Below are positions 6,789 to 14,785 of a stretch of 32,771 nt of DNA, piece after piece (the stretch's first letter is position 1; each line of letters starts with the position of its first letter). Made by a program: the position numbers and the translations under genes. Below the pieces are notes generated by a model. That model saw nothing but the letters and a program-made list of their open reading frames with translations, was not told the origin of the DNA and made no database searches. The stretch is from NCBI GenBank assembly GCA_023259115.1, contig JAHFQW010000002.1, positions 39,370 through 72,140 on the forward strand, given 5' to 3'. The DNA comes from an archaeon. GTDB taxonomy: Archaea; Nanobdellota; Nanobdellia; Woesearchaeales; GW2011-AR9.

Positions 6789-8164
6789 AAATTAGTATAT
6801 TTGGAACGGGATATGTGGGATTAGTTACAGGAGCGTCATTAGCTAGTTTAGGACATGAGGTGTTATGTGTTGATGTGGATGAGGCGAAGATTATGATGTT
6901 GAATGAGGGGAAGATGCCGTTTTTTGAACCGGGATTGCAGGAGTTGGTGGAATTGAATAGGTCAAAGAGACGGTTGCAATTTACAACACATATTGAGGAA
7001 GGGGTGAGGTTTGGTGAAGTGGTATTTAATTGTGTGGGCACACCTGAGAATGAGGACGGGTCTTGTGATTTGACATATGTGTTTTCGGTTGCAGAAATGG
7101 TGGGCAGATATGCGACGGGGTATAAAGTGTTGATCAATAAGAGTACGGTGCCGCCGGGAACGGCGAATCGATGCATGGAATTAATTCGCTCGCTTAATTC
7201 TGGAGTGGTTATTGATGTGGTGTCAAATCCGGAGTTTTTGAAGCAAGGAAATGCGGTGTATGATTTTAATCATCCGGATAAAATTGTGGTTGGTGCAAAA
7301 ACATCTGAGGCGTTTCATATGCTACAAAAAGTGTATCATGGTTTGCTTAAGATGTATATGCCCTTATTGGAAACAGATTGGGAGACGGCAGAGATGATCA
7401 AGTATGCCAATAATTCTTTTTTGGCGATGAAAATTAGTTTTATTAATGAGATGGCTAATATTTGTGATCGAGTGGGTGCGGATGTTACGATTGTGGCGAA
7501 AGCGATAGGGATGGATTCACGAATTGGACCTAAATTTTTAAATGCAGGGATTGGCTATGGTGGAAGTTGTTTTCGAAAAGATGTACGAGCGTTGATTGAT
7601 ACGGCTCGCAGTACGGGATATAGAGCATACTTATTAGAGGAGACGGAGAGGTTAAATGAGCGGCAAAAGAAAATGTTAGTGCCACAGATTCTAGAGGCAC
7701 TTAGAAAAGTGGAGGGTGATACTGTTACGTTATGGGGGTTGAGTTTTAAACCAAAGACGAGTGATTTACGGGGTGCGAGCGCGCTTGTGTTAATGGAGGA
7801 GTTGCTTTGCGCGGGGGTCGGTGTTAAAGTGTATGACCCTATTTCTGTTGAGGATACACGACGATTATTTGGAGAGCGAGTTGGTTTGATGTATTGTACT
7901 TCTCTTACGGACTCAGTTAGAGAGAGTAATGTTATTGTGCTTGTGACAGAGTGGGATGAGTTTCGTAATGTTAATTTTGCAGAGTTAGGTGAGTTGATGA
8001 AGACACGTATTTTATTTGATGGGCGAAATATTTATGATGCGCAGCAAGTGCAAGAAGGCGGATTTACGTATTATGGTTTAGGGAGAAGTTCGTTTGGGCG
8101 GGAAGAGAATAGTTTCGAGGAGAAAAATATTGGAAAGAAGAGTCTTAATAAGAAGGTGAGTTGA
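6785..8164 (+). CDS. ugd: UDP-glucose 6-dehydrogenase
   Basis: The enzyme oxidises UDP-glucose to UDP-glucuronate with two NAD+. In 459 residues it has the N-terminal Rossmann motif GTGYVG (7-12), the central segment NPEFLKQG (148-155), the substrate-site EMIKYANNSF region with K206, the catalytic cysteine C262 in GYGGSCFRKD, and a C-terminal Rossmann domain with LWGLSFKPKTSDLR. The last 35 residues or so are polar and Lys-rich and go beyond the usual end of the family. It is translationally coupled to the upstream nucleotidyltransferase (ATGA overlap) and is followed 4 bp later by a glycosyltransferase. UDP-glucuronate would feed the surface glycan. Confidence 0.93.
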   Translation: MKISIFGTGYVGLVTGASLASLGHEVLCVDVDEAKIMMLNEGKMPFFEPGLQELVELNRSKRRLQFTTHIEEGVRFGEVVFNCVGTPENEDGSCDLTYVFSVAEMVGRYATGYKVLINKSTVPPGTANRCMELIRSLNSGVVIDVVSNPEFLKQGNAVYDFNHPDKIVVGAKTSEAFHMLQKVYHGLLKMYMPLLETDWETAEMIKYANNSFLAMKISFINEMANICDRVGADVTIVAKAIGMDSRIGPKFLNAGIGYGGSCFRKDVRALIDTARSTGYRAYLLEETERLNERQKKMLVPQILEALRKVEGDTVTLWGLSFKPKTSDLRGASALVLMEELLCAGVGVKVYDPISVEDTRRLFGERVGLMYCTSLTDSVRESNVIVLVTEWDEFRNVNFAELGELMKTRILFDGRNIYDAQQVQEGGFTYYGLGRSSFGREENSFEEKNIGKKSLNKKVS

Positions 8165-8168
8165 GAGA

Positions 8169-9092
8169 ATGCGAGAAGCGGCTGATAATCGTTTTGGGAG
8201 TGTTGATATATCTATTATTATTATTTGCGACAAGATACGACAACCTCAATTAGATCGATTGTTGTATAGTATGCACAGTTCGCTTGAGAAGTATAATACA
8301 GAAGTGTTGTTATTGCAAGAATCGGATGTAGCGTTGTCTGAGCCGGAGCTGCCCGTTGATGTGCGATATTTTACGATTCCGGCGAAGAAGGGGATTCCTT
8401 TTAATCGAAATAAAGGGATAGAATATGCTTTGGGAAAACTTATTGTGTTTATTGATGATGATTGCTGGGTGCAGGAAAAATGGCTGCAGGGGTTGATTGA
8501 GCCGTTGATTAAAGATGAGAAGTTGATGGCGGTGACAAGCGGGACAAGAATTCCCCCGTCTAATTTCATTGGTGATTGTGTTTCAGCGTTAGGGTTTCCT
8601 GGCGGGGGATCGTTAGGATTTGAGAAGGTGTGGCGAGTGAGTTCTGAGGGATTTACTAATCATTTAGCCGTGGGTAATTGCGCACTGCGACGAGAAGTTT
8701 TTGATTCAGTTGGGATGTTTGATGAGAAGATGAGGTTTGGGGCGGAAGATGCGGAGTTGTCTGTGCGATTGGAGAAGGCAGGAATTCCCATATACTATGC
8801 ACGAGAGGGATTTGCGTATCATGAAGCCAGAACGACATGGCGGGGGTTTGTTGATTGGCAGCTTAGGCGAGGGAGAGCCAATTATCATTTTAAACAAAAA
8901 GTGGGTTCTGTTGGGGGGTTTGTGAAGTTGAGGTTGTGGAGTGCGAAGAATATTTTTGTGGCAAATATTTTGAATTGGAAGGTGCTCTTTATTTTCTTTT
9001 TTTTAGGAGCGAGTTTTGTATTGCAGCAGCGAGGGTATTGGATTGAGAAGAAGCGGGTGGAAGATGAAGCGAGTAAAAGAAGAAGTGGGTAA
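8169..9092 (+). CDS. Family 2 glycosyltransferase
   Basis: The 307-residue protein has a GT2 (GT-A fold) domain. The metal-binding motif is IDDD (95-98), the acceptor/catalytic region GAEDAELSVRL is near 190-200, and a basic amphipathic stretch (DWQLRRGRANYHF) follows. A single hydrophobic segment near 263-285 (ILNWKVLFIFFFLGASFVL) probably ties the C-terminus to the membrane, with the short basic tail after it. The ribosome site GGTGA lies inside the end of the dehydrogenase gene, 9 nt before this ATG. Sugar donor and acceptor cannot be told. Confidence 0.87.
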   Translation: MREAADNRFGSVDISIIIICDKIRQPQLDRLLYSMHSSLEKYNTEVLLLQESDVALSEPELPVDVRYFTIPAKKGIPFNRNKGIEYALGKLIVFIDDDCWVQEKWLQGLIEPLIKDEKLMAVTSGTRIPPSNFIGDCVSALGFPGGGSLGFEKVWRVSSEGFTNHLAVGNCALRREVFDSVGMFDEKMRFGAEDAELSVRLEKAGIPIYYAREGFAYHEARTTWRGFVDWQLRRGRANYHFKQKVGSVGGFVKLRLWSAKNIFVANILNWKVLFIFFFLGASFVLQQRGYWIEKKRVEDEASKRRSG

Positions 9093-9095
9093 AAG

Positions 9096-10001
9096 ATGAA
9101 GCACGAATATAGTGTAGATAGTGATATTTTAATTAGTGTGATTATTCCAACGTATAATGAGCAGAGATATATTGAGCAGTGTTTAACTTCGGTATTTGCA
9201 CAAGAGGGAAGTGAGAAGTTTGAAGTGATTGTGGTGGATAGTTCTACTGATAGCACGAGGTCTATTATTTGTGAAAAATTTCCCCAAGTTCGGGTGATTC
9301 ATCGAGATGAGCAGATGTATCCGGGGGACGCGCGTAATAGGGCTGTTCATGTGGCTAGAGGGAAGATTATTTCTTTTTTAGATGGGCATTGTTTGGCTGA
9401 TGGGCGATGGTTGGAGTATGGGTTGCGAGCAATGAGGGAGTCAGGCTGTTTGATTGTGGGGGGAGCACTGCGTAATGCGAATGCAGGTAATTTGGTGAGT
9501 GTTGCGGATTTTATTTTAGCGTTTAATGAGTTTGCAGAAGGAATGCCCTCGCGACAGGTGAAATTTATGCCTAGTTGTAATTTGTTTTGCACCAAAGAGG
9601 TATTTGAAGAAATTGGAGGGTTTGATGGAACTTTGCGTGCAGGTGAGGATACGATGTTTTGTCATAGGGCTGTGCAAAAAGAGTTTAGGTTGTATTTTGA
9701 TGCGCGAGTTGTGGTGAATCGTTTTAATCGGGACGTATTTGGCGCATTTATGCGACATCATTATAATTTTGGGAGATATTCGGCACAGGTGCGTAAAGAG
9801 GTTCGGTTGCCAGGAAGCGTGTTTGCACGGTTTCCGCTTTTGGCATTGGTTGTACCAGTGGTTAGGTCAGGGCGAATTTTTTGGAGGTTGCTGCGTTGGA
9901 ACAGACGATTACTAGGATATTTTTTATTGACATCTTCGTTAGTGTTTTTGGGAATTAGTGGGTGGAGCTGGGGATTTATGAGAGAGGCGTTTAGAAGATA
10001 A
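9096..10001 (+). CDS. Family 2 glycosyltransferase, membrane-anchored
   Basis: The 301-residue GT2 protein opens with SVIIPTYNEQRYI (14-26) and VVDSSTDST (47-54). The usual DxD reads DGH (96-98), a recognised variant. GEDTMFCHRA supplies the ED motif. The C-terminus has a hydrophobic segment around 222-240 and another near 275-295. It starts 4 bp after the previous glycosyltransferase and surely belongs to the same transcript; the two probably add consecutive sugars. Donor unknown. Confidence 0.87.
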   Translation: MKHEYSVDSDILISVIIPTYNEQRYIEQCLTSVFAQEGSEKFEVIVVDSSTDSTRSIICEKFPQVRVIHRDEQMYPGDARNRAVHVARGKIISFLDGHCLADGRWLEYGLRAMRESGCLIVGGALRNANAGNLVSVADFILAFNEFAEGMPSRQVKFMPSCNLFCTKEVFEEIGGFDGTLRAGEDTMFCHRAVQKEFRLYFDARVVVNRFNRDVFGAFMRHHYNFGRYSAQVRKEVRLPGSVFARFPLLALVVPVVRSGRIFWRLLRWNRRLLGYFLLTSSLVFLGISGWSWGFMREAFRR

Positions 10002-10078
10002 ATGAGATTATTCAAAGTCCTCTTTAGAAGATAGTTGAATAGTTTACTTTTCTGTCATCTGAACATAAAATCAAAAGG

Positions 10079-10087
10079 TTTTTATAC
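10079..10087 (+). promoter_or_regulatory. TATA box of the radical SAM gene
   Basis: TTTTTATAC is centred about 25-26 bp before ATG 10109. The 107-bp gap after the glycosyltransferase and this spacing suggest a separate, leaderless transcript. Confidence 0.5.
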
Positions 10088-10108
10088 TCGTTTTCGGGAG
10101 TTTATAGT

Positions 10109-11278
10109 ATGAGGCGTTCTTATCTTAAGTTGTGGAAGTACTATTTTGTGCGAAAGCCACAGACGCCAATTCAGCTAATTCATTTTGTGACGTCAAAGTG
10201 CAATGCGAAGTGCGGGCATTGTTTTTACTGGAAGAATTTGAATACGAAAGGGGAGTTGTCACTGGAAGAGATTGAGAAATTGACAAAGCATTTACCTGAT
10301 TTAGTTATTCTTAATATTAGTGGAGGAGAGCCGTTTATTCGGGCAGATTTTGCAGAAGTGATTAAGACGTATTACCGTAATACAACGGTGAAAGAGGTTT
10401 CTGTTCCAACAAATGGGACATTTACGGAGAAGACGATACGTGATTGTACAGATATATTACAGAGTTGTCCAGATTTAGATTTGAATATTGTATTATCTTT
10501 GGATGGAATTCAACCGATTCATGATGAAATTCGACAAGTGAAAGATTGTTTTCAAACAGCGGTTAAGACGTTTCGAGAGTTGAAAGAGCTGCAGAAGAGG
10601 TATCCGCATTTGCAAGTGTCGGTGGTGTCTACGTTGACGTCGCTTAATCAAGATACACTGGAGGAGTTCCATGGCTATGTGAAGAAAGAATTGAAGCCGG
10701 ACGTGTTGTCTTTGAATATTATTCGTGGGGAAGCGAAGAAGATGGATTTGTTTGGGGTTAATTTGAATAATTATAAGAAATTTTATGAGTTGGAAAAGCG
10801 CTCAAGTAAGAAGGGGTGGAAAACGTATTTACGTGATTTGATGAATAAGATGAGAATGGATGTGATTATTAAGAATGTGGAGCGTAAAGAGTTTGTGCTG
10901 CCATGTACTGCAGGAACGTTACTTGGCGTGATGTATGAGAAAGGTGATGTGTATCCGTGCGAGTTATTGAATGCGAAGCGATTAGGGAATGTACGAGAAT
11001 ATGATTATGATTTTACAAAACTTTGGAAATCGCAGAGAGCAGAGAAAACTGCGGCATTTATTAAAGATACAAAGTGCTATTGCACGCATGAATGTTTCTT
11101 ACGATTTAATCTGATGTATCATCCGGGATATGTTGCGAAGAGTGTGGTGAAGAGCGCTTTGGGGATGACTGATTTGAAGATTCGAAAAGATTCGGGAAAA
11201 GGAGATCATGGTTTGGAGTTAATGGGGATTGGGGCAGAGAGAGGAGTACGAGAGATTCAATCGGAAACAAAGAGTTGA
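10109..11278 (+). CDS. Radical SAM/SPASM-like protein
   Basis: The 389-residue protein has the radical SAM cluster motif CNAKCGHC (C31, C35, C38), the SAM-binding glycine-rich NISGGEPF, and a late VPTNG strand. The C-terminal part carries further cysteines (VLPCTAG, VYPCELL, KCYCTHECF) of the kind that bind auxiliary Fe-S clusters in SPASM/Twitch proteins. This family includes peptide-modifying enzymes and sugar- or lipid-modifying enzymes. Its place between glycosyltransferases and a flippase suggests an action on a sugar or lipid carrier, but no substrate peptide gene is visible and the function is open. Confidence 0.88.
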   Translation: MRRSYLKLWKYYFVRKPQTPIQLIHFVTSKCNAKCGHCFYWKNLNTKGELSLEEIEKLTKHLPDLVILNISGGEPFIRADFAEVIKTYYRNTTVKEVSVPTNGTFTEKTIRDCTDILQSCPDLDLNIVLSLDGIQPIHDEIRQVKDCFQTAVKTFRELKELQKRYPHLQVSVVSTLTSLNQDTLEEFHGYVKKELKPDVLSLNIIRGEAKKMDLFGVNLNNYKKFYELEKRSSKKGWKTYLRDLMNKMRMDVIIKNVERKEFVLPCTAGTLLGVMYEKGDVYPCELLNAKRLGNVREYDYDFTKLWKSQRAEKTAAFIKDTKCYCTHECFLRFNLMYHPGYVAKSVVKSALGMTDLKIRKDSGKGDHGLELMGIGAERGVREIQSETKS

Positions 11279-11321
11279 AGGCTTTTGCTTATTTTTTTAA
11301 GAGAATAATAAGGGATAATTT

Positions 11322-12794
11322 ATGCGGCAATCGGTAAGTAAAGGTTTTGTGTACATGATGAGTACAGAGTTAGTGGTCATGATTTCTAATTATTTGATTC
11401 ATATTGGGTTAGCGCGGTATTTAGGGGCTGAAGATTATGGGTTATTTGGGGTATTGATGTCAATGTATTTGATCAACCGGGCGTTTTTGAATACCGGACT
11501 GCCACGGACGGTGACAAAGTTTATCTCTGAGTCAAATGTTTTAACGCATACTTTTTATTCTAAAGTGTTGAAGTTACAAATCTTTTCGGCGGTAGGGTTT
11601 GCGTTGTTGTATGTTATTTTAGCTTCTTCTATTGCCTCTTGGTTGCATGATAGTTCGCTTACAGGTATGATTATGTTTTTGGGTGTTATGGTGATTCCTC
11701 TTTCTCTTTTGGCGTTGTTTACCAGCGGGTATATGAATGGTTTACGGGTGTTTCGTGAACAGGCGATTATTAGTTTTTCGCAACCTATTTTCCGGGTTAT
11801 TCTCGTGTTTCTTTTTGTGTTTTTAGGTTGGGGTATTTTTGGAGCGTTGATGGGGTATTTTTTAGCGCTGGTTTTGTGTTTAATCTTGTTTTTTATTATT
11901 TGGAAAAATCCGGTGGTTAAATCTGATACTTTCATTGAAGAGAGAGGACTAGTGAAAAAAGTGTTGTTATTTTCTTTGCCAATTACGTTTACGGCTTTAG
12001 CGGCAACGTCGATTCGAAATATTAATGTACTTTTTATCAAGTCAATACTTCATGATAATACTTTGGCGGGGTTGTATACTGCGGCAACAACTTTATCTAA
12101 TATCCCCTTTCTCTTATTTATGTATCTTCCTTTTGTTCTATTGCCCTCGGTTTCAAGAGCGGTGGCGCAGCAGAATCACGTTCTAATACAAAAGTATATT
12201 AAATTGTCTTTACGCTGGTTATTATTATTAATGTTGCCGGTGATTGCACTTATGGCGGCAACTTCAACAGATTTATTGAAAATGTTTTATTCTTCCACTT
12301 ATATTGGAGCGGCGTCTACGCTGAGTTTGCTTGTAGTGAGTGTGACGTTTTTGGTTATTTTTGGAACGTTAGGCTCTATTATTACGGGAAGTGGGAAACC
12401 AACGGTGGAGATGTGTTTGACCTGGTTATCATTTTTGCTAATGGTTATTCTTAATTATTATTTTATTCCCCACTATGGCATTGTTGGGGGTGCAATTTCT
12501 TCTCTCATTGCAACGTGTTTAGCCATGGTGATGGGGGGGTTCTATGTATATCGAAAATGGGGTGTGCTGGTTGATGCTGTTTCTACGGTGAAGATTGTTA
12601 TTGTATCCGGATTGGTGTATTATTTAGCGTGGTTGTGGCACTTTGCGGGATTCTATTTGGTTTTTACGTACGGGTTGTGGGGATTATTTTATGTTTTTGT
12701 TTTGTGGCTATTGCGAGAGATACGAAAAGAAGATTGGGAAGTTGTGGGTAGATTATTTCGCAAACGGTCTTTGGCGGAGTATGAGAAGAATTGA
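11322..12794 (+). CDS. Wzx-like oligosaccharide flippase (MOP superfamily)
   Basis: The 490-residue, very hydrophobic protein has about 14 predicted membrane helices and the N-terminal pattern of polysaccharide transporters (LIHIGLARYLGAEDYGLFG, near 25-43). Such proteins flip lipid-linked glycans across the membrane. Length is normal. A TATA-like TTTTTTTAAG at 11292-11301 is about 25 bp before the ATG, and AAGGGAT before the ATG could serve as a ribosome site. It closes the first plus-strand glycan run. Confidence 0.87.
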   Translation: MRQSVSKGFVYMMSTELVVMISNYLIHIGLARYLGAEDYGLFGVLMSMYLINRAFLNTGLPRTVTKFISESNVLTHTFYSKVLKLQIFSAVGFALLYVILASSIASWLHDSSLTGMIMFLGVMVIPLSLLALFTSGYMNGLRVFREQAIISFSQPIFRVILVFLFVFLGWGIFGALMGYFLALVLCLILFFIIWKNPVVKSDTFIEERGLVKKVLLFSLPITFTALAATSIRNINVLFIKSILHDNTLAGLYTAATTLSNIPFLLFMYLPFVLLPSVSRAVAQQNHVLIQKYIKLSLRWLLLLMLPVIALMAATSTDLLKMFYSSTYIGAASTLSLLVVSVTFLVIFGTLGSIITGSGKPTVEMCLTWLSFLLMVILNYYFIPHYGIVGGAISSLIATCLAMVMGGFYVYRKWGVLVDAVSTVKIVIVSGLVYYLAWLWHFAGFYLVFTYGLWGLFYVFVLWLLREIRKEDWEVVGRLFRKRSLAEYEKN

Positions 12795-12815
12795 CAATAG
12801 TTTCGAAAACTATTT
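12795..12815. repeat. Short perfect hairpin after the flippase gene
   Basis: AATAGTTT and AAACTATT, separated by CGA, form an 8-bp stem just after the flippase stop codon. It may end that transcript or simply be AT-rich symmetry. The start of the next promoter (CTATTTAAAC) touches it. Confidence 0.4.
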
Positions 12816-12871
12816 AAACTATTCTTTAAAATTAGGAATCATTGAGGAGTTTTCCTTAAAGAGGTATAAAA

Positions 12872-13951
12872 ATGATACAAAAGTGGGCATCTGTGTTTTG
12901 TGATCCAGATAGTGGTGAGTCTCTTGAACTGGTTGTCAAGCAAAAAGAAAGTGACGATGTCATTGAAGGGCATTTTCGTTCTCGGAGTGGTAAAATTTGG
13001 CCTATTATAAATGGGGTGCCGCGTTTTGTTCCGGAAAATTTCTATGGTCAAAAAAAGCAAACAGTACAATCATTCTCCGCAAAGTGGACTAATTGGGAAG
13101 AAACCGCTGGTCGGCAGTTAGGACAAACAGAAGGAGAAGCTGCAGATCTTTCAGAGCAGCTAGGGCATCTTTTTGGTCTTCGAGGCGCTGCGCAAGTTGA
13201 GAGCAAGATTTTTAAATCGGGAACTCGTATTTTAGATGCTGGCTGCGGCATTGGCTGGGCAGAAGAGTTATTTAATCATAATCAAAGTTGTGAGCGTTTT
13301 GCTCTTGATATCTCTCAATCAGTTGATGTGGCACGTGTTCGCACTAAAATGATTCCCAATGTTTGTGTTCTTCAAGGGGATATTTTACATCTTCCTTTTA
13401 ACGGCCCAACGTTTGATGCAATTTTTTCTTCAGGAGTTATTCATCACACAGGAGATGCACGTCAAGCTTTTGCCAAGTTAGCTAGTACACTTAAGCCAGG
13501 GGGAATTATAGGTATTTATGTTTATGCTGTTAAACCTCTTTTGCGAGAAATGTCGGATATTGAGATTCGCAAGAAGACAACGGCTATGACTTACCAAGAG
13601 GTGTATGAATTTTCAGATCAAATTTCGCGTCTTGGCCAGGCATTTTCTAAAATCAAAGGTCGAATCGTCATTGAAAAAGATATTCCACTTCTGGGAATAG
13701 AAAAAGGAAAATATAAGCTACAGAAGTTTATGTATGATTATTTTATCCATTGCTGGTGGAACGAGAAGAGGGGCTTAGGGTTTGCTAATCTCAATAATGT
13801 TGATTGGTGGCATCCAACGTTTGCGAGCCATCAAACACGTGAAGAAATATTGGAATGGTTTGCCGAAAATGGTATTGAACTTAATAAGTTTTTGAAGCCA
13901 AAAGGCTGGGAGACGTCTGGTTATTTTATCAGTGGTCGAAAACCTCTCTAA
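12872..13951 (+). CDS. Class I SAM methyltransferase with Trm112-like N-terminus
   Basis: The protein has 359 residues. Residues 1-60 resemble the small Trm112-like ribbon often fused to methyltransferases (a late INGVPRFVP is typical), but the usual paired cysteines are absent. The Rossmann methyltransferase core has motif I LDAGCGIG (121-128), a later VLQGDILHLPF and FSSGVIHHT, typical of SAM-binding Methyltransf_11-type enzymes. A further 110 residues at the C-terminus are of unknown role. Ribosome site GAGGT (12861-12865) is 6 nt before the ATG. It opens the stretch of genes without the plus-strand G excess. A sugar or lipid acceptor is likely from context only. Confidence 0.85.
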   Translation: MIQKWASVFCDPDSGESLELVVKQKESDDVIEGHFRSRSGKIWPIINGVPRFVPENFYGQKKQTVQSFSAKWTNWEETAGRQLGQTEGEAADLSEQLGHLFGLRGAAQVESKIFKSGTRILDAGCGIGWAEELFNHNQSCERFALDISQSVDVARVRTKMIPNVCVLQGDILHLPFNGPTFDAIFSSGVIHHTGDARQAFAKLASTLKPGGIIGIYVYAVKPLLREMSDIEIRKKTTAMTYQEVYEFSDQISRLGQAFSKIKGRIVIEKDIPLLGIEKGKYKLQKFMYDYFIHCWWNEKRGLGFANLNNVDWWHPTFASHQTREEILEWFAENGIELNKFLKPKGWETSGYFISGRKPL

Positions 13952-13967
13952 ACTTTGTGCTAAAAAT

Positions 13968-13975
13968 GTTTATAC
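13968..13975 (+). promoter_or_regulatory. TATA box of the CDP-alcohol phosphatidyltransferase-like gene
   Basis: GTTTATAC is centred about 27 bp before ATG 13999, predicting a leaderless or nearly leaderless mRNA. Confidence 0.5.
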
Positions 13976-13998
13976 GTTTTTTAATTTGATTACTCAAA

Positions 13999-14727
13999 AT
14001 GAAAAATATTCCTCCCATTAAAGTATTAAGAGAAAGAATGCATGATCCAACAAGACCAATTTCAGGTATGAATAAGTTAGAAGTGGATTTTGCGGTTTAT
14101 ATCACTAAATTTTTTTTGTATACCCCATTGAAACCGATGCAGGTGATGTTTCTGTGGTTTATCCTCCAGATTGTGAGCTGTATTATTATTGCGCATGGCG
14201 GCTATTGGTATATTTTAGGAGGTGTTTTACTTTATCAATTGAGCGCAATTTTAGATAATGTTGATGGTCAGATGGCACGTTTTTATGGAGAGCAAAGTGT
14301 GCTCGCAATGTATGTTGATCAAATTTATCATTGGATTAATTATCCTCTTCTTTTTTTGGCACTTGGGTATGCAACTGATGTTATATGGTTAGGCATTGCC
14401 AATGCGGTCATTTTTGTATATACCAAGTTGTTTGTGTTTAATCCCAGCATTTATAATCTGAAAAATGAGCGAGTTGAGGGTGTCCTAAAAGGAATATATT
14501 GGAGTCCACGTAAGGAAGGCCAAAAAACAATTCTCATGAAAATATACGATTTATTTAGGCTAAACCTCTTGCTCAATGTTTTGTTTTTTGGTGTTTTGTT
14601 TAATATTGTAGTGGTTACGCTCTATATTTACATGGGGGTATTTGTGGGCGAATTTTTTCGAAAGTTTCTCTATACTATTTCCCAATTCCAGAAAGTAGAT
14701 CAAGAATTGTATGGAAAAAAGAAATAA
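13999..14727 (+). CDS. CDP-alcohol phosphatidyltransferase-like protein with altered active site
   Basis: These membrane enzymes join CDP-alcohols to a second alcohol to make phosphodiesters such as archaeal phospholipids. The 242-residue protein has several membrane helices and most of the CDP-OH-P signature D-x2-D-G-x2-A-R-x8-G-x3-D-x3-D: D86, D89, G90, A93, R94 and D107 are present. The glycine is A103 and the last aspartate, the proposed general base, is H111. A weak or changed activity, or a different acceptor, must be considered. It follows the methyltransferase by 47 bp with its own TATA box and is convergent with NAD synthetase. Composition resembles its neighbours in the 12.8-20.4 kb block. 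Confidence 0.82.
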   Translation: MKNIPPIKVLRERMHDPTRPISGMNKLEVDFAVYITKFFLYTPLKPMQVMFLWFILQIVSCIIIAHGGYWYILGGVLLYQLSAILDNVDGQMARFYGEQSVLAMYVDQIYHWINYPLLFLALGYATDVIWLGIANAVIFVYTKLFVFNPSIYNLKNERVEGVLKGIYWSPRKEGQKTILMKIYDLFRLNLLLNVLFFGVLFNIVVVTLYIYMGVFVGEFFRKFLYTISQFQKVDQELYGKKK

Positions 14728-14785
14728 ATTGTAATGGTTACATCATTTTTCAAAGAGCTGATAGTTTTTTAATGGATAAATTATC

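Noticed and set aside
11322-12794. Lipid II flippase or MATE drug exporter instead of Wzx
   Set aside because: The neighbours and the N-terminal pattern favour the polysaccharide branch.
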